In this document: positions 33,088-45,223 of the stretch, piece by piece | How positions within the stretch are numbered: position 1 is the stretch's first letter | How the letters are laid out: each line of letters begins with the position of its first letter | Origin: Hygrocybe punicea | Taxonomy: Eukaryota; Basidiomycota; Agaricomycetes; Agaricales; Hygrophoraceae | Reading direction: 5' to 3' | NCBI GenBank assembly: GCA_963556145.1 | Contig: OY744464.1 | Location: 5,022,001-5,086,000 of the forward strand | DNA: 64,000 nucleotides | The notes under the pieces: model-generated | What the model was told of the DNA's origin: nothing | Databases searched by the model: none | What the model saw: the letters and a program-made list of their open reading frames with translations, nothing else | Position numbers and translations under genes: made by a program

Positions 33088-35610
33088 TCAAACCCACTCC
33101 TTGTCGACCCCCAAGCCTTGCCCAAACCCACATGTCCCTCCAGCACCCACGTGATTCAGGCGCGCCGGTTTGACGAGTGGCCGGGATGCGCCAAACATAT
33201 GGTGGGGTTGCCGCCCTCCAGATTCAGCGTCAACTGAATCACCAAACCCGTTGCCACCCCAAAGATTACTATGGCGCCGGGTCTGTTGGGCAACCATATT
33301 GGCAAGCTCCTCGATTCTAATTCTGCTGGGAATGAACTTGTTCTCGTATCCAACGTCCACAGGTAGGGTCCGCGTGGGCACGGAACCAGTGAAGCCAAAC
33401 AACCCTCTTGGCTGAATTGATGATACCCGTTCGAACTCGTCATTCGTAATATCATTGTAAGCCGTGGTTGCTGTCCTGTTGGGATTAGGATCAATCTTTT
33501 CATATATCGGACGAGATGTAGCGTCGGTCAGAGACAGAGGTTGTTTGCCCATGAAAACATCTCTGCGGAAAGACGCGGGGGCACGAGGATCACCAAAGGA
33601 GGGGTTGACATGGTAGAGGCTGCTTGCTGCGGCTGACTCATGACGAACTCCAACATCCAACACACCTTTGCTCATTCTCCATTGCTGTAAGACAGATGCC
33701 ATTTCAGGTCCGTCAGGCAGCGCGGGCTTATAATGCTTTCCCCCTTTTCCTTCGTGCTCCACTTTCGAAGGGGTGAGACCAATTCTTTCAGCTTCAACAT
33801 CATTACTTTGTCGCTTGGGTTGAACATTTACTGATTCTTGGAATAACATGCCAAGAGCAGTGACATCGGCTTCTTCCTTGGAAGAGGGCAGAGCATGTCG
33901 GCCGCCAGCTTGAGCGTTTCCGCGATCCATACACAAGCTGGGGACATGCCTTCCCAACCATGCATATGCGTCTGTCGAATCATTATGATCTATGGCCGGT
34001 GTTTGAATTGGAAGAGGAAGTTGATCGTTGGTTGCGGGCGACCGTAGCGGTTCCCGCGATCGAGTGTTTCGTGCCCGTCGCCCATGAATACGCTGGGGTC
34101 GAGCATTGAGGCCGCTGACATCAACCAAATTTCGGACAGGTATTCTGCCGCCTCTAGCTGGGGGTTCCCTATTGGTAAAACGGCCCCGAGGCTGACTGAT
34201 ATCGCTACTCTGCCTCCTCTTCGCATCATCTCCTTCTCTCTCGTTTCTGCCCCGCTTCCCTTGAGTATCTGTGGTCAAGACTGTTTTGGCATGACCTGGG
34301 GAGGGCGCACGTGCCCAATTCGGTTGAAACGAGCTATGCTCAGGGCCCTCCAATGACACAGACGATGTCATAAGTGACTCATTGCACGACAATGGCGGTT
34401 GTGAAGATTCGGTTTTCTTTTCGGAGAGGAACTTGGGAAACCCATTCGCATTCCCGCGTTTGAGCGGCTTTATGAAATGAGCACTGGCGAGAGGTTGCTC
34501 GAGAATCTCCGAGGCGTACTGGGGGAAACGTGCCGCCAGCTGCAAGTATCATGACAATGAGAACCTCGGCGAAAGCAGACAGGCGCTTTGAGAATACAAA
34601 CATTCGTAGCCTCGGCATAGGTGGCAACAGGCGGTATCTTGAATGCGATAGGAGCGGTCAGAGCCGATGGAGCCTCCGTAATTTGAAGTACCGTGACATC
34701 AGGAAGAGTGGGCGAATTTACCATATCCTGGATATCCTCAGTAACAGACAGCGGTATAGGTAGCTGTGAAAATTTTTGATTGAGTCTTATGACCGCGTGA
34801 GCTGAGAGCGCACCATTTCAGACATTATTGTGTTCAGGTCAACGCTGCTTCTCGGTGAAACCGGAGGCATATTGTCATCGGTATTGAACCCCGGGTCGAT
34901 GGGTCCTGAATCCAAAACCGCCGGAATGTGAGAGCATGAAAAGCGCTCAGAACCCTCCAGCAGGTTGTCTGGTAAATCGTCCAAATCACCAACATCAGAG
35001 GGTGGTAACATCATATTGGCCTGTTGGAAGGTGTCGCGAGGTGTCTGCGGCAAGTAACCAGTCAGACGGCAAGGCTTTACAGGCAAAAAATAGAAGAACC
35101 TACAGGAGTATATGCGTCGGTGTTGGATTCATTTGCGTGAGTGGGGCCTAGCGGATGAGCAGACAAAAGGTCACTCTCTATGACGTTGAGAGGGGGGTTC
35201 TGAAGCAGTAAAACATTGCAAATAGCATTTTCCGAGATTGGAGACTGACGAACATCATTTGGCGATGAACCGGCCAGCGACGCTTCAGACTCTGATTGAA
35301 TCTACACATCGCGCGCAAGGCGAGCTGAGGAGCCAGATAAGTAACCAAATGTGAGAACATACATATTGTGTGGGAGACAAAGTGTTTGACGAAGAACGGA
35401 GACATTGCTGCGGGTCATCCACGCGCTCGTTTGGAGGAGATACGCGCTGCATGCTGCTCGGCGATGATCTGTTGGTATCACTGACTGTTGTACCATTAAT
35501 GTTGCCTATGATAAGGCCAACCCAAATACCCGTGAGATCCGCGGTCCAGGCAGTGTTGCCGGGGACACTCCTGTTGACCAAACAGCTGAGGAAGACGCGT
35601 CCGATAGGAT
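33088..35610 (-). CDS. Serine/proline-rich disordered protein, hypothetical
   Basis: I do not recognise this protein. The largest exon (about 34541-33088) encodes a basic, low-complexity product with LAARFPQYASEILEQPLASA, a KRGRNEREGDDAKRRQS region, RHVPSLCMDRGNAQAGGRHA and a C-terminus ending GLGVDKEWV. Upstream exons appear to include SPSSMQRVSPPNERVDDPQQ, SDVGDLDDLPDNLLEGSERF and PPVSPRSSVDLNTIMSEM, each bordered by short introns such as 34630-34560 and 34815-34760. The composition is that of an intrinsically disordered nuclear or signalling protein. The first exon is not resolved: the frame is open near 35610 but lacks a clear ATG. Confidence 0.6.
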
Positions 35611-36111
35611 GAAAGGTCGACGTTCAACGCGAGAACAAGTCCAGTTGACAGAGAACGAACCAACGACTATCGGAAGCCAAACACGGCTATATAATCAGGC
35701 AATTGTACTTCAGCCAAAATTTGGTTACGTCCTCCTCCTCCTCCTCTGTACCAGTATTATCCACCTTTATATCATGGCATTTGCATTTGCTGCTCCCAGT
35801 GAAGTCACAAGAACCGATTCCCGCGAATCAAGTCAGCTAAATGAATGCCAGAGGCGACAGTCGAGCCAGGGAGAACTGTTGTCGGTACTAACCAAGCTGT
35901 GGTGCAGGGTAGTAGCACTCGACAGTCACATTTGCCCACATGAGGCCTGAGGCCTGAGGTTCGAACAGCTTCGACGTTGAACGTTGAACGTTGAGCGGGT
36001 AACCACCCTGCCGCATTCGGATATTTTGACACACGTCACGACCTCCAACATTCACTTTTCTTTCGTGAGGCTGAGCCTTCTGCCCTTCTACAACCACTCT
36101 ATTAACTCTTC

Positions 36112-37812
36112 ATGGAAGGCCGACAACAAGTCGATCAACCTCACGATGTCTCACCGATATTCGACAGTCTCGACATCGATCTTCTCGTAAAAGTCTTTTC
36201 GCACACAGCGTTAAGTGAGTCTCCCAGAATATCTTACGTGTCCATCCCAGCTCAAGTCCATACCATTAGGCCCATTCTTTGTATTCTTTATTCCGGTATT
36301 CTTTGTATTTCAAGGCGCCAAGTTTACAGATCGGATAGTCGTGCTCTCCGCACTGTACTACGTGGCTGTATCAAGTTTCTGTACGTCGTTCGGCACAGCC
36401 GTGAATGTTCTGAATGACCTGAAGAAATTTCCTAAGGGTTCTTTAAATGGTATTCTATATTATACAGAAATCAGGGAAGTTTGTTATTTAGAACCAGACC
36501 GTTGGATTGGGGTGAACAAATCATCGTCGTCACAGGTGGTATGTCGTTGTCATTCCACGAAGTAGGATGATATATCAAATACTTACATGCATCACAGGTG
36601 CTTCCGGTGTTGGAGAATTATTGGCAAATACGCTAGCAGTCAGGAATGTAAATGTTGTGGTCCTTGATGTCAACCCAATCGTCACCGAAAATTGTAGGTT
36701 TATCTTAACTTTAAGCCATGCAGTCGTCCTAACAGTAATCTCATACTCAGATAACATTGTATACTATAAATGCGACGTTTCCAAATGGGAGGAAGTTGAA
36801 GCTGTATCCAAACGCATTATCGAGGAGGTATGTAGTCCTTCGCAGCTCTCGAAGAATCTGCGAATGTTGATACTGTTAACATTAGATCGGGCATCCCACG
36901 GCGCTCGTAAACAATGCTGGTGTCGTTCAAGGGAAATTGATTCTCGACTTGAAACCAGAAGATATTAAACAGTACGATTGCTGCAGTTATTTTTCTTCAA
37001 CATTTACATGATGGGATTTCAGAACATTCGAGGTCAACACCCTGGCTCATTTTTGGACACTCAAGGCCTTTCTTCCCGAGATGTTGAAACGGAAAAAGGG
37101 ACATATTGTGTGTTTTCTTAGTTTGGAAACGTTTTTGCAGCAGTTCATGTCAAATACAGATTACCATGTCTTCAGTCATCGGACTCGGTGGCTGTGCGCA
37201 GCTGAGCAAGTGTTTTGGTTCAGTCACAATAGTGCATGAGTTGAGGTGCCTTTTGCAGCTGATTATAGTGCCTCAAAGGCTGCTCTCGTCTCTCTACACG
37301 AGTCCCTGCGTTATGAGTTGGACAAAAGGTGAAATTTTTTATGTTGTCCATTGAGAACTCGTTCGATGACGATAATCCAGATATCTTTGTCCCAAAATCC
37401 GTACAACCCTCCTGCTTCCAGGCCACATTTTAACCCCTATATTCTCAAGGGTAAATTTCCCATCGCACCCGCTTTATAGCTTCTTCTTCCCATCAGTCCC
37501 ACCGGTGACAATCGTCAAGTCGATCATCGTGGCTTTGGATGAACAACATTCTCGAACGATATTATTGCCCTTCTTTGCACAATTCGCACCATTCCTCAGG
37601 ATCTTGCCGAGTTTTCTGAGAGATTTCGTGCAGTGGGTACGTTGCGTTATCCGGGATCATTTTCTATGCCAATTCGGTTCTGAATGTGGATATACTTATC
37701 AAAGATTCCTGGAGCCGATTATGTCATGAAAGATTTTGTCAAGGTCACAGGTCGAAGACCGGAGGAAGGACCGGTTCCCACAGAATCGCCTGGCTCGTTG
37801 AAGTACAGTTGA
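36112..37812 (+). CDS. Short-chain dehydrogenase/reductase, SDR16C (RDH10/RDHE2) type
   Basis: SDR16C enzymes are membrane-bound NAD(P)-dependent reductases acting on retinol-like or lipid substrates. The product starts [15 protein letters not shown] and has a hydrophobic anchor ([18 protein letters not shown]). The cofactor loop [15 protein letters not shown] is split by an intron. Further motifs are [30 protein letters not shown] (NNAG), [34 protein letters not shown] and the catalytic YSASK. The C-terminus is [17 protein letters not shown] and ends LKYS. About ten exons join in frame. The exon before YSASK ends at a GCAAGT donor (about 37206), a GC-AG intron. The last intron (37638-37708) restores the C-terminal frame. 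The specific substrate cannot be told. Confidence 0.85.
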
Positions 37813-38356
37813 GGATGTCGTATCATATCGATATATCGACGGCGATCGCCAATTATTATCTCATCATCAAATCTATCATCTCCGTGCGGAAATTTGTAAA
37901 TGCAAGATTGAGTTGAAACCGACCAAGTAACCGCTTTGACACCGTTGTTACCTGCATCGCAGGCTACAAGGCTTAAAGCAAGCCACTCAGCTAGCGCTCC
38001 GCGTATCATGATCAAGCATGATTGCAGAGTATGCCAATCGAGAATGATCAAAGCCACAAAGGAATTGCAGTGGCCTTTGACACGGCCACAATCCATTTAA
38101 AACACACAAAGACGACCGTATCGACATTTTCCTGCAGCCTCTCCCCACCACCACTTTCTTGCAACCATCCTCTGGAGAAGAAACTATCGGATCCGATCTC
38201 CCTATTCCGGAGCAGTTCCACAATCTGTGCCTATCACACGAAAGCGCCCGTGAACACGGTCCAAGCACTTTTAAATACTTTTGACAGACCAAACTAGTTG
38301 TTGCGATACCTTTCCGAAAACCTCACTTCAAATCACATATAATTCCTTCATATTCG
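37813..38356. other. Intergenic region with a possible orphan exon
   Basis: Mostly non-coding, but 38106-38283 on the plus strand is an open, protein-like frame (KDDRIDIFLQPLPTTTFLQP and EQFHNLCLSHESAREHG, stop TGA). It could be an early exon of the next gene, but no clean splice to it was found. Confidence 0.35.
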
Positions 38357-40212
38357 ATGGCCATGGGGAGGGTCGACGTCGATTCGGATGTAGAACTTGA
38401 ACTCGCAGGTGCCACAAGAACAGATTTGGTGCCGTGGGAAAATGGCGTCAAAGCGCCACGGGCCGAATTTGTCCCAGGGCTCATTTTTCTGGAATCGACC
38501 TCTGCTGTTCATTCCAGTGCCACTACCGCAAGTCCAGCGAGGTATTCAAGCGTTCGAGGCACACAGGTTTCTGGTGAAAGACAGGTATGCCCTCGGATGC
38601 TATGCCGCTTCGCAATGTGTGCCTAACATGAGGCGACGCCTATCTTGTTTATTCGGCGCCAGGACCAACCCGAGTCACAAAATGGCCACCCGCAATCGAC
38701 AACGGGAATTCTGCGCCCTGAAGACGTTATTAGATGGGGTGTGCACTCTGGACGGGTCCAACTTACTACTACTCCACCCATGATGGAGGAACTGTTTCAC
38801 CCGAATGACGTATCGCCTGATTCACCATGTGAAATACTCGACATCGAACAGGCTTCGTACTGCTATGACATGGTGTGTGGTGCCTCTACTGTTTCTTTCC
38901 CCACCCTCATATTATTCTAGGTGACCGAAGAAGAGTTCCTCAGCCTCCCCTTCGAGATAACCGACGAGACACCATTCTGTGATCCTAACGACGACAACGT
39001 GAGTTTACATGCGTTTCATTTCTAAAAGTCTTGCTAACATCTTTCAGCCTGTATTCCAAGCTCTGTGCCGCAACAGACGAAACCTTGTCTTAGATTCCGT
39101 TTCACCACATTTATCACCCCATATTGTTGTCACTCCACCCCCGTCAAGTTGGGATCCATTCGCCATCCCTTCGCAGAACCAAATCAACCCACAATCAGCC
39201 GATTATTTGATGGTTTTCCAGTATCCTCCTCAAAGGGCATTACCATTGCCGCCAACGGACGACTCATACTTTGATTCATATTATTTTGAGTCACAGCCTT
39301 TCGGGTCCGACAACTCAATTATAGTTGAACCACGTCGACCCAAGGCCGTATTCAACCGTGCAAAGTTCATGCAGTCCGTAAGTTTAACTGATTCTATTTC
39401 TTTTTGATTTGGATTAGCTCATTTGGTCTAGATTGAATGCTCTTCCACAGAGCGTCTCATAATGTATCATGTGATCTTGGCGCTTCAAAAACATCAATGT
39501 AAAGCGACCGTCAGTATTCGTGGAGTTGTATTGGTATTTTTGTCGTAAGCTAATTTTTACTATCAGGCTTTTGCAGCGAGCGATATCGCGCGGCTCTTTC
39601 GGAGGCGCTATGATTGCCCCGACTTTGTTCGAGCGCTAGAGAAGCCGTTTAAATGGTCTGATCCGGCTGAGGTGTGCATCCTCCCGTTTTCTTTATGACA
39701 CACACTCTCACATAGCAACGACACTCCAGCCCCTCCTTCTGGCCAGCAGTCGTCTGTTGGGCACGACAATCATCGACTCTGTCTGTCCGTCGATTGTCCC
39801 GCATATCGTCATTAGCGAACCACCTCCACAGAGTCCGTGGATCGCATGGAACAACGCTACGAACGATCCGCAAGACTGTGGGCATGGCGCCTACCTGACT
39901 GTGCCCTCACGATTAGTGTCGTTCATCAATCCCTGGCCCGATAATGATGCGGATGTGTTCGCCGTGGATCTAGAAGAGATGTCGTCGCCGTTGGACACTC
40001 TGGCTCCTAATACACCTATATCAGGCAGCGATGACAAAGAATTATTCGAGGCTCCTCTGTGTGAAAAGGAATCCCGACAGGGCACGTGCTTCATTGTGCG
40101 ACCATCATGTGATATTTTTGCGAGGGATGACGACGATGACGACGATGGAGATCTTCCCCCATTTGATGACTGGTACCTCAGCATTGTGGAACGGACGAAT
40201 AGGCTATCATGA
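38357..40212 (+). CDS. Hypothetical protein with two related internal segments
   Basis: No family recognised. Coding pieces with short introns between them read ATRTDLVPWENGVKAPRAEF, FIPVPLPQVQRGIQAFEAHR, RPEDVIRWGVHSGRVQLTTT, SPDSPCEILDIEQASYCYDM, VTEEEFLSLPFEITDETPF, then a segment with LVLDSVSPHLSPHIVVTPPP and later LGTTIIDSVCPSIVPHIVIS. The last exon (to 40212) ends with an acidic run of Asp residues and DWYLSIVERTNRLS. The two DSV.P...PHIV segments are each followed by a Pro-rich loop and a Trp, which suggests an internal duplication. There is no signal peptide or membrane span. The exact start and the first two splice sites are uncertain. Confidence 0.55.
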
Positions 40213-40700
40213 TAGCACATCATCGATTTGCATTGATATACCTCGTTAATATTGAATTATACCGTCACACTGTTTTGTTAATGATTATCAATAATAATGG
40301 CATTTGCTTCTGAAATTACTGGATCCCAATGGAATACATGGTGCTTCAAGCTTCAAGACAAACGGTAGTCAAGTAGGCTGCAACAAGTAAAGAAGTAAGT
40401 TGATGCAATATGGGGGAGGCTACTGTGTGGAAGTGCAAAAGATACGCCAAACATATATCATAAATATTCCAAAGAGATAATTTGGAGGGCGCCAAGTGTG
40501 CATGAGAGACAGGTCGAGGTTAGTGGTACACCTGTTCGAGGAGAACGAAAAAAAAAGGAGTGTGTGCGTAGATGCGTGCAGGAAGCGCGGCAATATTTCC
40601 GCTCGAATATACACGGAATAATGTGACTGATAGATGGCGTATGAGATGTGGTAATACTTTTTTTGGTGTCGAGAGGGAAAACGCTGCGGGACGGGCTCAT
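40213..40700. other. Intergenic region between convergent genes
   Basis: No gene seen. The sequence holds the 3' ends of the genes on both sides; AATAATAATGG-type AT-rich signals lie near 40290. Confidence 0.4.
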
Positions 40701-42626
40701 TCAACAGGATCGCAAAAGGGATTGTGCGCGGATCGACTGTCGTTTATCCACCTAGACAATTTACATACAGTGAATATGAGATCGCGCTTGACAAAGATGT
40801 GAACGCACCAGCAGGTTCGCCGTCTTGAAGGTCGAACTGTACATGTGATTGATGCCATTTTCCTTGAGGACTCGGGAGAACCGGTTCACCAAACCGTGTT
40901 TATCTGATCAGAGTTACTTGGGAATGAGCAACCAAACTATTGGTGGCAACTCACCCAAACCGAACCGCCGCAAGTCAATTTGCAGGCACTTGAACCTGGA
41001 ATTCGCACCGTGATCGCCGTCGTCATCGTCATCGTAACCTGGTAATTCAACGGCGGTGGCGTCTCGGTTATCCGCGTCGTCCAATTCACCACTGCAGCTG
41101 ACCATATGTCGTTCATGGGGTGGGAATAGGGCAGCCAGTAATGAGACGTCCGTGGTCAACGATGAACCTTCTACGGTTCGGGTGAAGCTGAAGAAAGGAA
41201 CCGTCGTTGCACCAGTAGCGCACCGCTGCGTCTGCGGTAGGAAATTATGGGTGACAACCTTAAGACGGCGTGCCAGAGACACTTCACTTGCGGTAGGGGT
41301 AGGAGGAGTTATGGGAGGTAGAGTAACAATGCGATGCTTGGATGGTGGCTTGCGTGAAGACGTAACACTCCCCACGGATTTCGGGAGGTCTGCGCAGGAG
41401 CGAGAGGGTATAGATGTGACGAGTGATGAAGAAGAGTTGTTGCCAGCAGGGGAGTGAGAAAAATAGCCATCATCGCTTGAAGAGGAGGATGAAGAGGAGG
41501 TGACAGATGATGAAAAGGAGGGACGTCCTCGGGTGAAGTTGGGGGAAATGGGAGAATATGGCTCAGAGAGGGGCGCTGGGACAAGGCTGGATGTCATATC
41601 GTCAAGACAGAAATCCATTGTTGCAGTTGTCGAGGCGGGGAATACGGTGTGATTAATGAGTTCAGGGAAAGCCACCAATTTGACGATTTTGAGAGCCCAG
41701 TGATCAACGTGGTCATCAGACAGACCAACACAGGTGAGATCGGGAGAGAGGACGCGAACATCCCCTGATGTGGGCGAATGGGATTTGTGGCGAGGCATTG
41801 GGGAGGTTTGAGGAGCCGCTGCCGGGTCGAACGGAGGTTCACCTGGCTCTTGATGTGGGAGTCCTTGAACCAATGGTGGAGTGAGGACCGATGAGGGATT
41901 TAAAGCAGGTGAATACTTACTTGTGGAACTGTCAGTTTGTGAACCATTGTCAGATGAGGGAGAGATGGGAGACAGTGGGACGGAAATGGCTGAAGTGAGG
42001 ACATTAGAATCATGGGAATAGAGACCAAAACCAGCTGATGCCAAGAGTTTCATTGTTTCTTGCAGACGAGTTTCCTTGACCTAACAAGCAATAGTCGATA
42101 CACGTGAAATGTTTCATGACTGTGTGTGTACGCACAAAAATAAAATCGCTCATGTAAGAGGACTGGTAGAGAATAGATATGCCTGCTGCAGCCAGGGGTG
42201 CAGATAGTTCGTGGACACGGGCGCCAGAATTGTCTGGAGAAAGTTCAGTGATTGAGGGTGGGAGTGGAAGAGGGGAGGGGATGTACCAATTCCGTCAGAA
42301 TGGGAATCAATCTGAAGCACAGACCACTTTTCGTAAGATATTTCGATAGGATCGGTGGATGAAGAGGAGGATTGTTTGCGGCCTGAACTTGAGCCGGACC
42401 TGGAGCGCTGCCTCTGGCGATCACGTCTAGCGATGGGTTCAAAGTCGTCGAGCGTGTGGTGCTCTGCAAAGAGACTGAGTTCGATCTCATTGCAGGTTAC
42501 GTTCAAGAATGAGGGAGAAGGCTGCAGGATTTGTCTGAGGATGGGGTGGAACAGGTGAGGAAGGCGAGAGCGAGGGATGTGGATGAGAGAGAGGGAAGCT
42601 GGGAGAATAGAGATTGTAACGTCCAT
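40701..42626 (-). CDS. CASTOR-like ACT-domain protein
   Basis: CASTOR proteins sense arginine for TORC1 in animals; fungal relatives carry the same ACT folds, and their role is less clear. The start MDVTISILPASLSLIHIPRS is followed by LPHLFHPILRQIL, CNEIELSLFAEHHTLDDF and WSVLQIDSHSDG, an ACT-like half. After an intron come LAAAGISILYQSSYMSDFIF and VKETRLQETMKLLASAGFGL. A long Ser/Pro-rich insert (about 42000-41200) precedes the second half, with FKCLQIDLRRFGLDKHGLVN, RVLKENGINHMYSSTFKTAN and the tail VDKRQSIRAQSLLRSC. The pairing 'WxxLQID...YQSSY..DFIFV' and 'LQIDL...GLVNRFS' is the repeated ACT layout. The insert of roughly 280 residues is unusual against compact animal CASTOR1. Confidence 0.72.
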
Positions 42627-43334
42627 TGTATAAGGAACGAAGTAGTACTGGTACTGGGAGTAGTGGTCGAGGACGGGTTGATGGTTATGATGATCTGCTG
42701 TCGCATCTTATAATGACCACCTTGGGTCAAGGAAATGCACCCAACTCCGGTCCCGGCACGACTCTCCGGTTCCGTCGTGTGAAAGTTGGCGCTGCGCCAG
42801 TGAACAGCACTGACAACCACCATCATGCTGCACATCTGCCTCGTGTCCTCTTGCATGTACTAGTAGTACTGCATGTCCAAAGGTCTCTCCGCGGGCGTTC
42901 TCTACAACGGCAGAAAGCTTCGTCGAAATTCTTTCCCTATCTTTACGTGCATTTGGTATGGTCTATCTGATGCAAGCACTGGCAGTTCGCCATTCTTCGG
43001 AGTCGGAGTCGGAGCTGGAGGCATGGTCAGCTGGTACGATAATTAAATAACGCGCGACCGTTGCGTTCCTGGCGCATCAGATATGATGCATGATGGATTG
43101 CCTCTGCTTTACCACGAAATCGATAGCGATGGCATCAATGTATCCACTCTCCAAGTCACTCAGACTCTCAAATCTCACCTTGTTCTCCCGGCATGGAACC
43201 GCACTGTGACAAACAGAGACTAGCTTGGCCTCCCACCATCAGACTTTCAATCTAGGGGTTAGGGTCAAGTCTCGGACTAAATGATCGAATCTTACCTTAT
43301 ATTATTCCCTGCATACCAACATTCAACCTCTCAA
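42627..43334. other. Intergenic region, no gene seen
   Basis: The region upstream of the CASTOR-like gene contains no convincing exon. A short GGAGTCGGAGTCGGAGCTGG repeat lies at about 43000. Confidence 0.4.
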
Positions 43335-44030
43335 AGGACCCCGGCTTGTCCCCAAAAATGTTAGATCCGATTTCCGCCAATTTCTGAAAAATATGTCCGG
43401 ACAAAATTTTCGCTCTGGGGTCGTGTGATGTCCGGATGATGGATCTGGCCTACATATACACCCAAAATATGTCCGGATGACGGATCTAGCATACTAAAAA
43501 TGTCCCTAAAATTACCAAAAAATCTCAAAAAAATCCTCTACTTCACCTAAGGGTATCTACGCTATATCAGTCTATTTCCTCATCTTCCTTGCTTTGGCTG
43601 TGCTTCTGGGACTCCTTGACATCCTTGGCCAACATTTTTTGGTATTTCTGTAATGTCCTGAAGAGAATGGCTTCTTTTTCTCCAAGTTCAATGTTGATGA
43701 CTTGGTTGACAAGGGACATGTCTGAGATAAGTGGTAGAGGGTGAAACTGAGCTGTATGAGGAGCAGCAGTTGACATTGAACAAATTTTTCTGTTACATGA
43801 TGCTATATATGGTAGTATAAATATGGTCCGCCGGGGTCATTACCTGGTTAGGATGTCCGGACGCGGATCTGGCATTTCTGCAAGTCGGATGGCCATGTCC
43901 GGACAATGGATCTGGCTGTACCACCATTTCTGGCCCTCCATGTCCGGATTGGCATCTGACATTTTGACCAAAACCTCAAAATTTTGTCCGGATTGGGGAT
44001 CTATCCTAGGTTCAGACAAGCCGGGGTCCT
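43335..44030. mobile_element. Non-autonomous TIR element with repeated TGTCCGGA motifs (696 bp)
   Basis: The ends AGGACCCCGGCTTGTC and GACAAGCCGGGGTCCT (one mismatch-free 16-base pair) form short terminal inverted repeats. Seven copies of (A/T)TGTCCGGA lie inside, three near the left end (about 43392, 43429, 43468) and four near the right (about 43850, 43890, 43939, 43984). Most are followed 4-8 bases later by GGATCT(G/A)GC. Such clustered subterminal motifs are typical transposase-binding arrays. The middle holds a 70-codon minus-strand ORF. I could not identify a target-site duplication or superfamily. Confidence 0.65.
43567..43776 (-). CDS. Short ORF inside the TIR element
   Basis: The frame MSTAAPHTAQFHPLPLISDM... 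contains a helical, charged stretch (LGEKEAILFRTLQKYQKMLA) and an acidic C-terminus (KEDEEID). It lies between the two groups of TGTCCGGA motifs, so it is probably a remnant of, or a passenger in, the transposon. Too short to name; an intron-less coding remnant of a larger transposon gene is my best guess. Confidence 0.35.
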   Translation of the reverse strand: MSTAAPHTAQFHPLPLISDMSLVNQVINIELGEKEAILFRTLQKYQKMLAKDVKESQKHSQSKEDEEID

Positions 44031-45223
44031 GTCCCGACTCGGATGACTGGCGTTGAAGAAGGAAATGTTCTTGACGCAATCCGCACTGTGTTCCCGATCT
44101 CGACCTTCCCTTCTATTGCGGCCGCCGGCTCTTACATCCAACATGTCATTGTCAATGCGACAAACTACTAGTACTATCGAAAATATTAATGGTTTCGGTC
44201 ACCCGCTCGGTATCGTGCTATATTCAAACTCTTCCGCCACTGGTTGGCCCTACCATTCCATCTATATGTTGGCGAGCTTAACTCAGCATATGACACGATT
44301 CGTAGTCATAAATACAAGTAAGCTTTCGGCTTCCAGCATCGTCCCATTTGTTCATCTAACTCACGATCGAGTTTACTTGTTCGAAGTCGGTCTAGGCCCC
44401 CAACGAACACTTTTCCTCCGTTGATTCTTTGCCTTCATTCGCTTCGTATGACTGATGTTATTCATGTGTTTCTGAGTGCCCATGATTTCTGCCCAGCTGT
44501 CAGGATAATGTCCTGGAACTGATGATCAGAGCCAGCGCAAAGAATGACGTGAACTCGACAGGACGAACAACACAATGGACCCAATCACTCGCATGTATCG
44601 CATGAATCATTGGGACCGTTCAGGCTCTTCTGTTAGACAAACGATGCGGATCACTCGAGCCATACCCACAACTAACTATTTTGATGTACGACTATACGTC
44701 TGTTCTGGATCGCGACGAGTTGAATATCCGCACCTCCCCGACTATTTCGTCATCTGGAGGTGCAAACCTTTGGGCTGTTTAACCTCACAAGCCACGTCTA
44801 CAGCTGTCGATTCAGGTCAGTAAGCTACGGTCAGAGTGCAATAGCAAATCCGCTGTGCTCTGTTTAAATTTCTGTATTCTGTATACTCGCGGTCGACATA
44901 CACAAAGCTACAAAAATAATTACAACCACAAATGTGGCTTGCCGTAGTAGTCAACAATACATTAGTCTACACAGCTATTCACAACTCCAAAAATGCAAAT
45001 GATACACTGCATGTATGATGAGTGAAAGCGATAATGATCCACCGCTGGTAACAGAGCAATGGCACGGTTAACCGAATAGTGCACGCAATAAGTAGCTCAA
45101 GAACGGAATGTATGTCACGAGAAATAAAAATGACCATGGACAAACGGAACAGGAAGGGTAGAAGTCCATATATCACCTCAATCCCAACAAAAAAAAAAAA
45201 GCACTGGAACCTAGAAGTCGTCG
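44031..45223. other. Stretch without a recognisable gene
   Basis: Plus-strand frames near 44070-44170 (VLDAIRTVFPISTFPSIAAA) and 44575-44820 look weakly coding but do not join into a protein. From 44840 to 45220 the sequence is AT-rich with a poly-A run at 45190. Confidence 0.35.
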
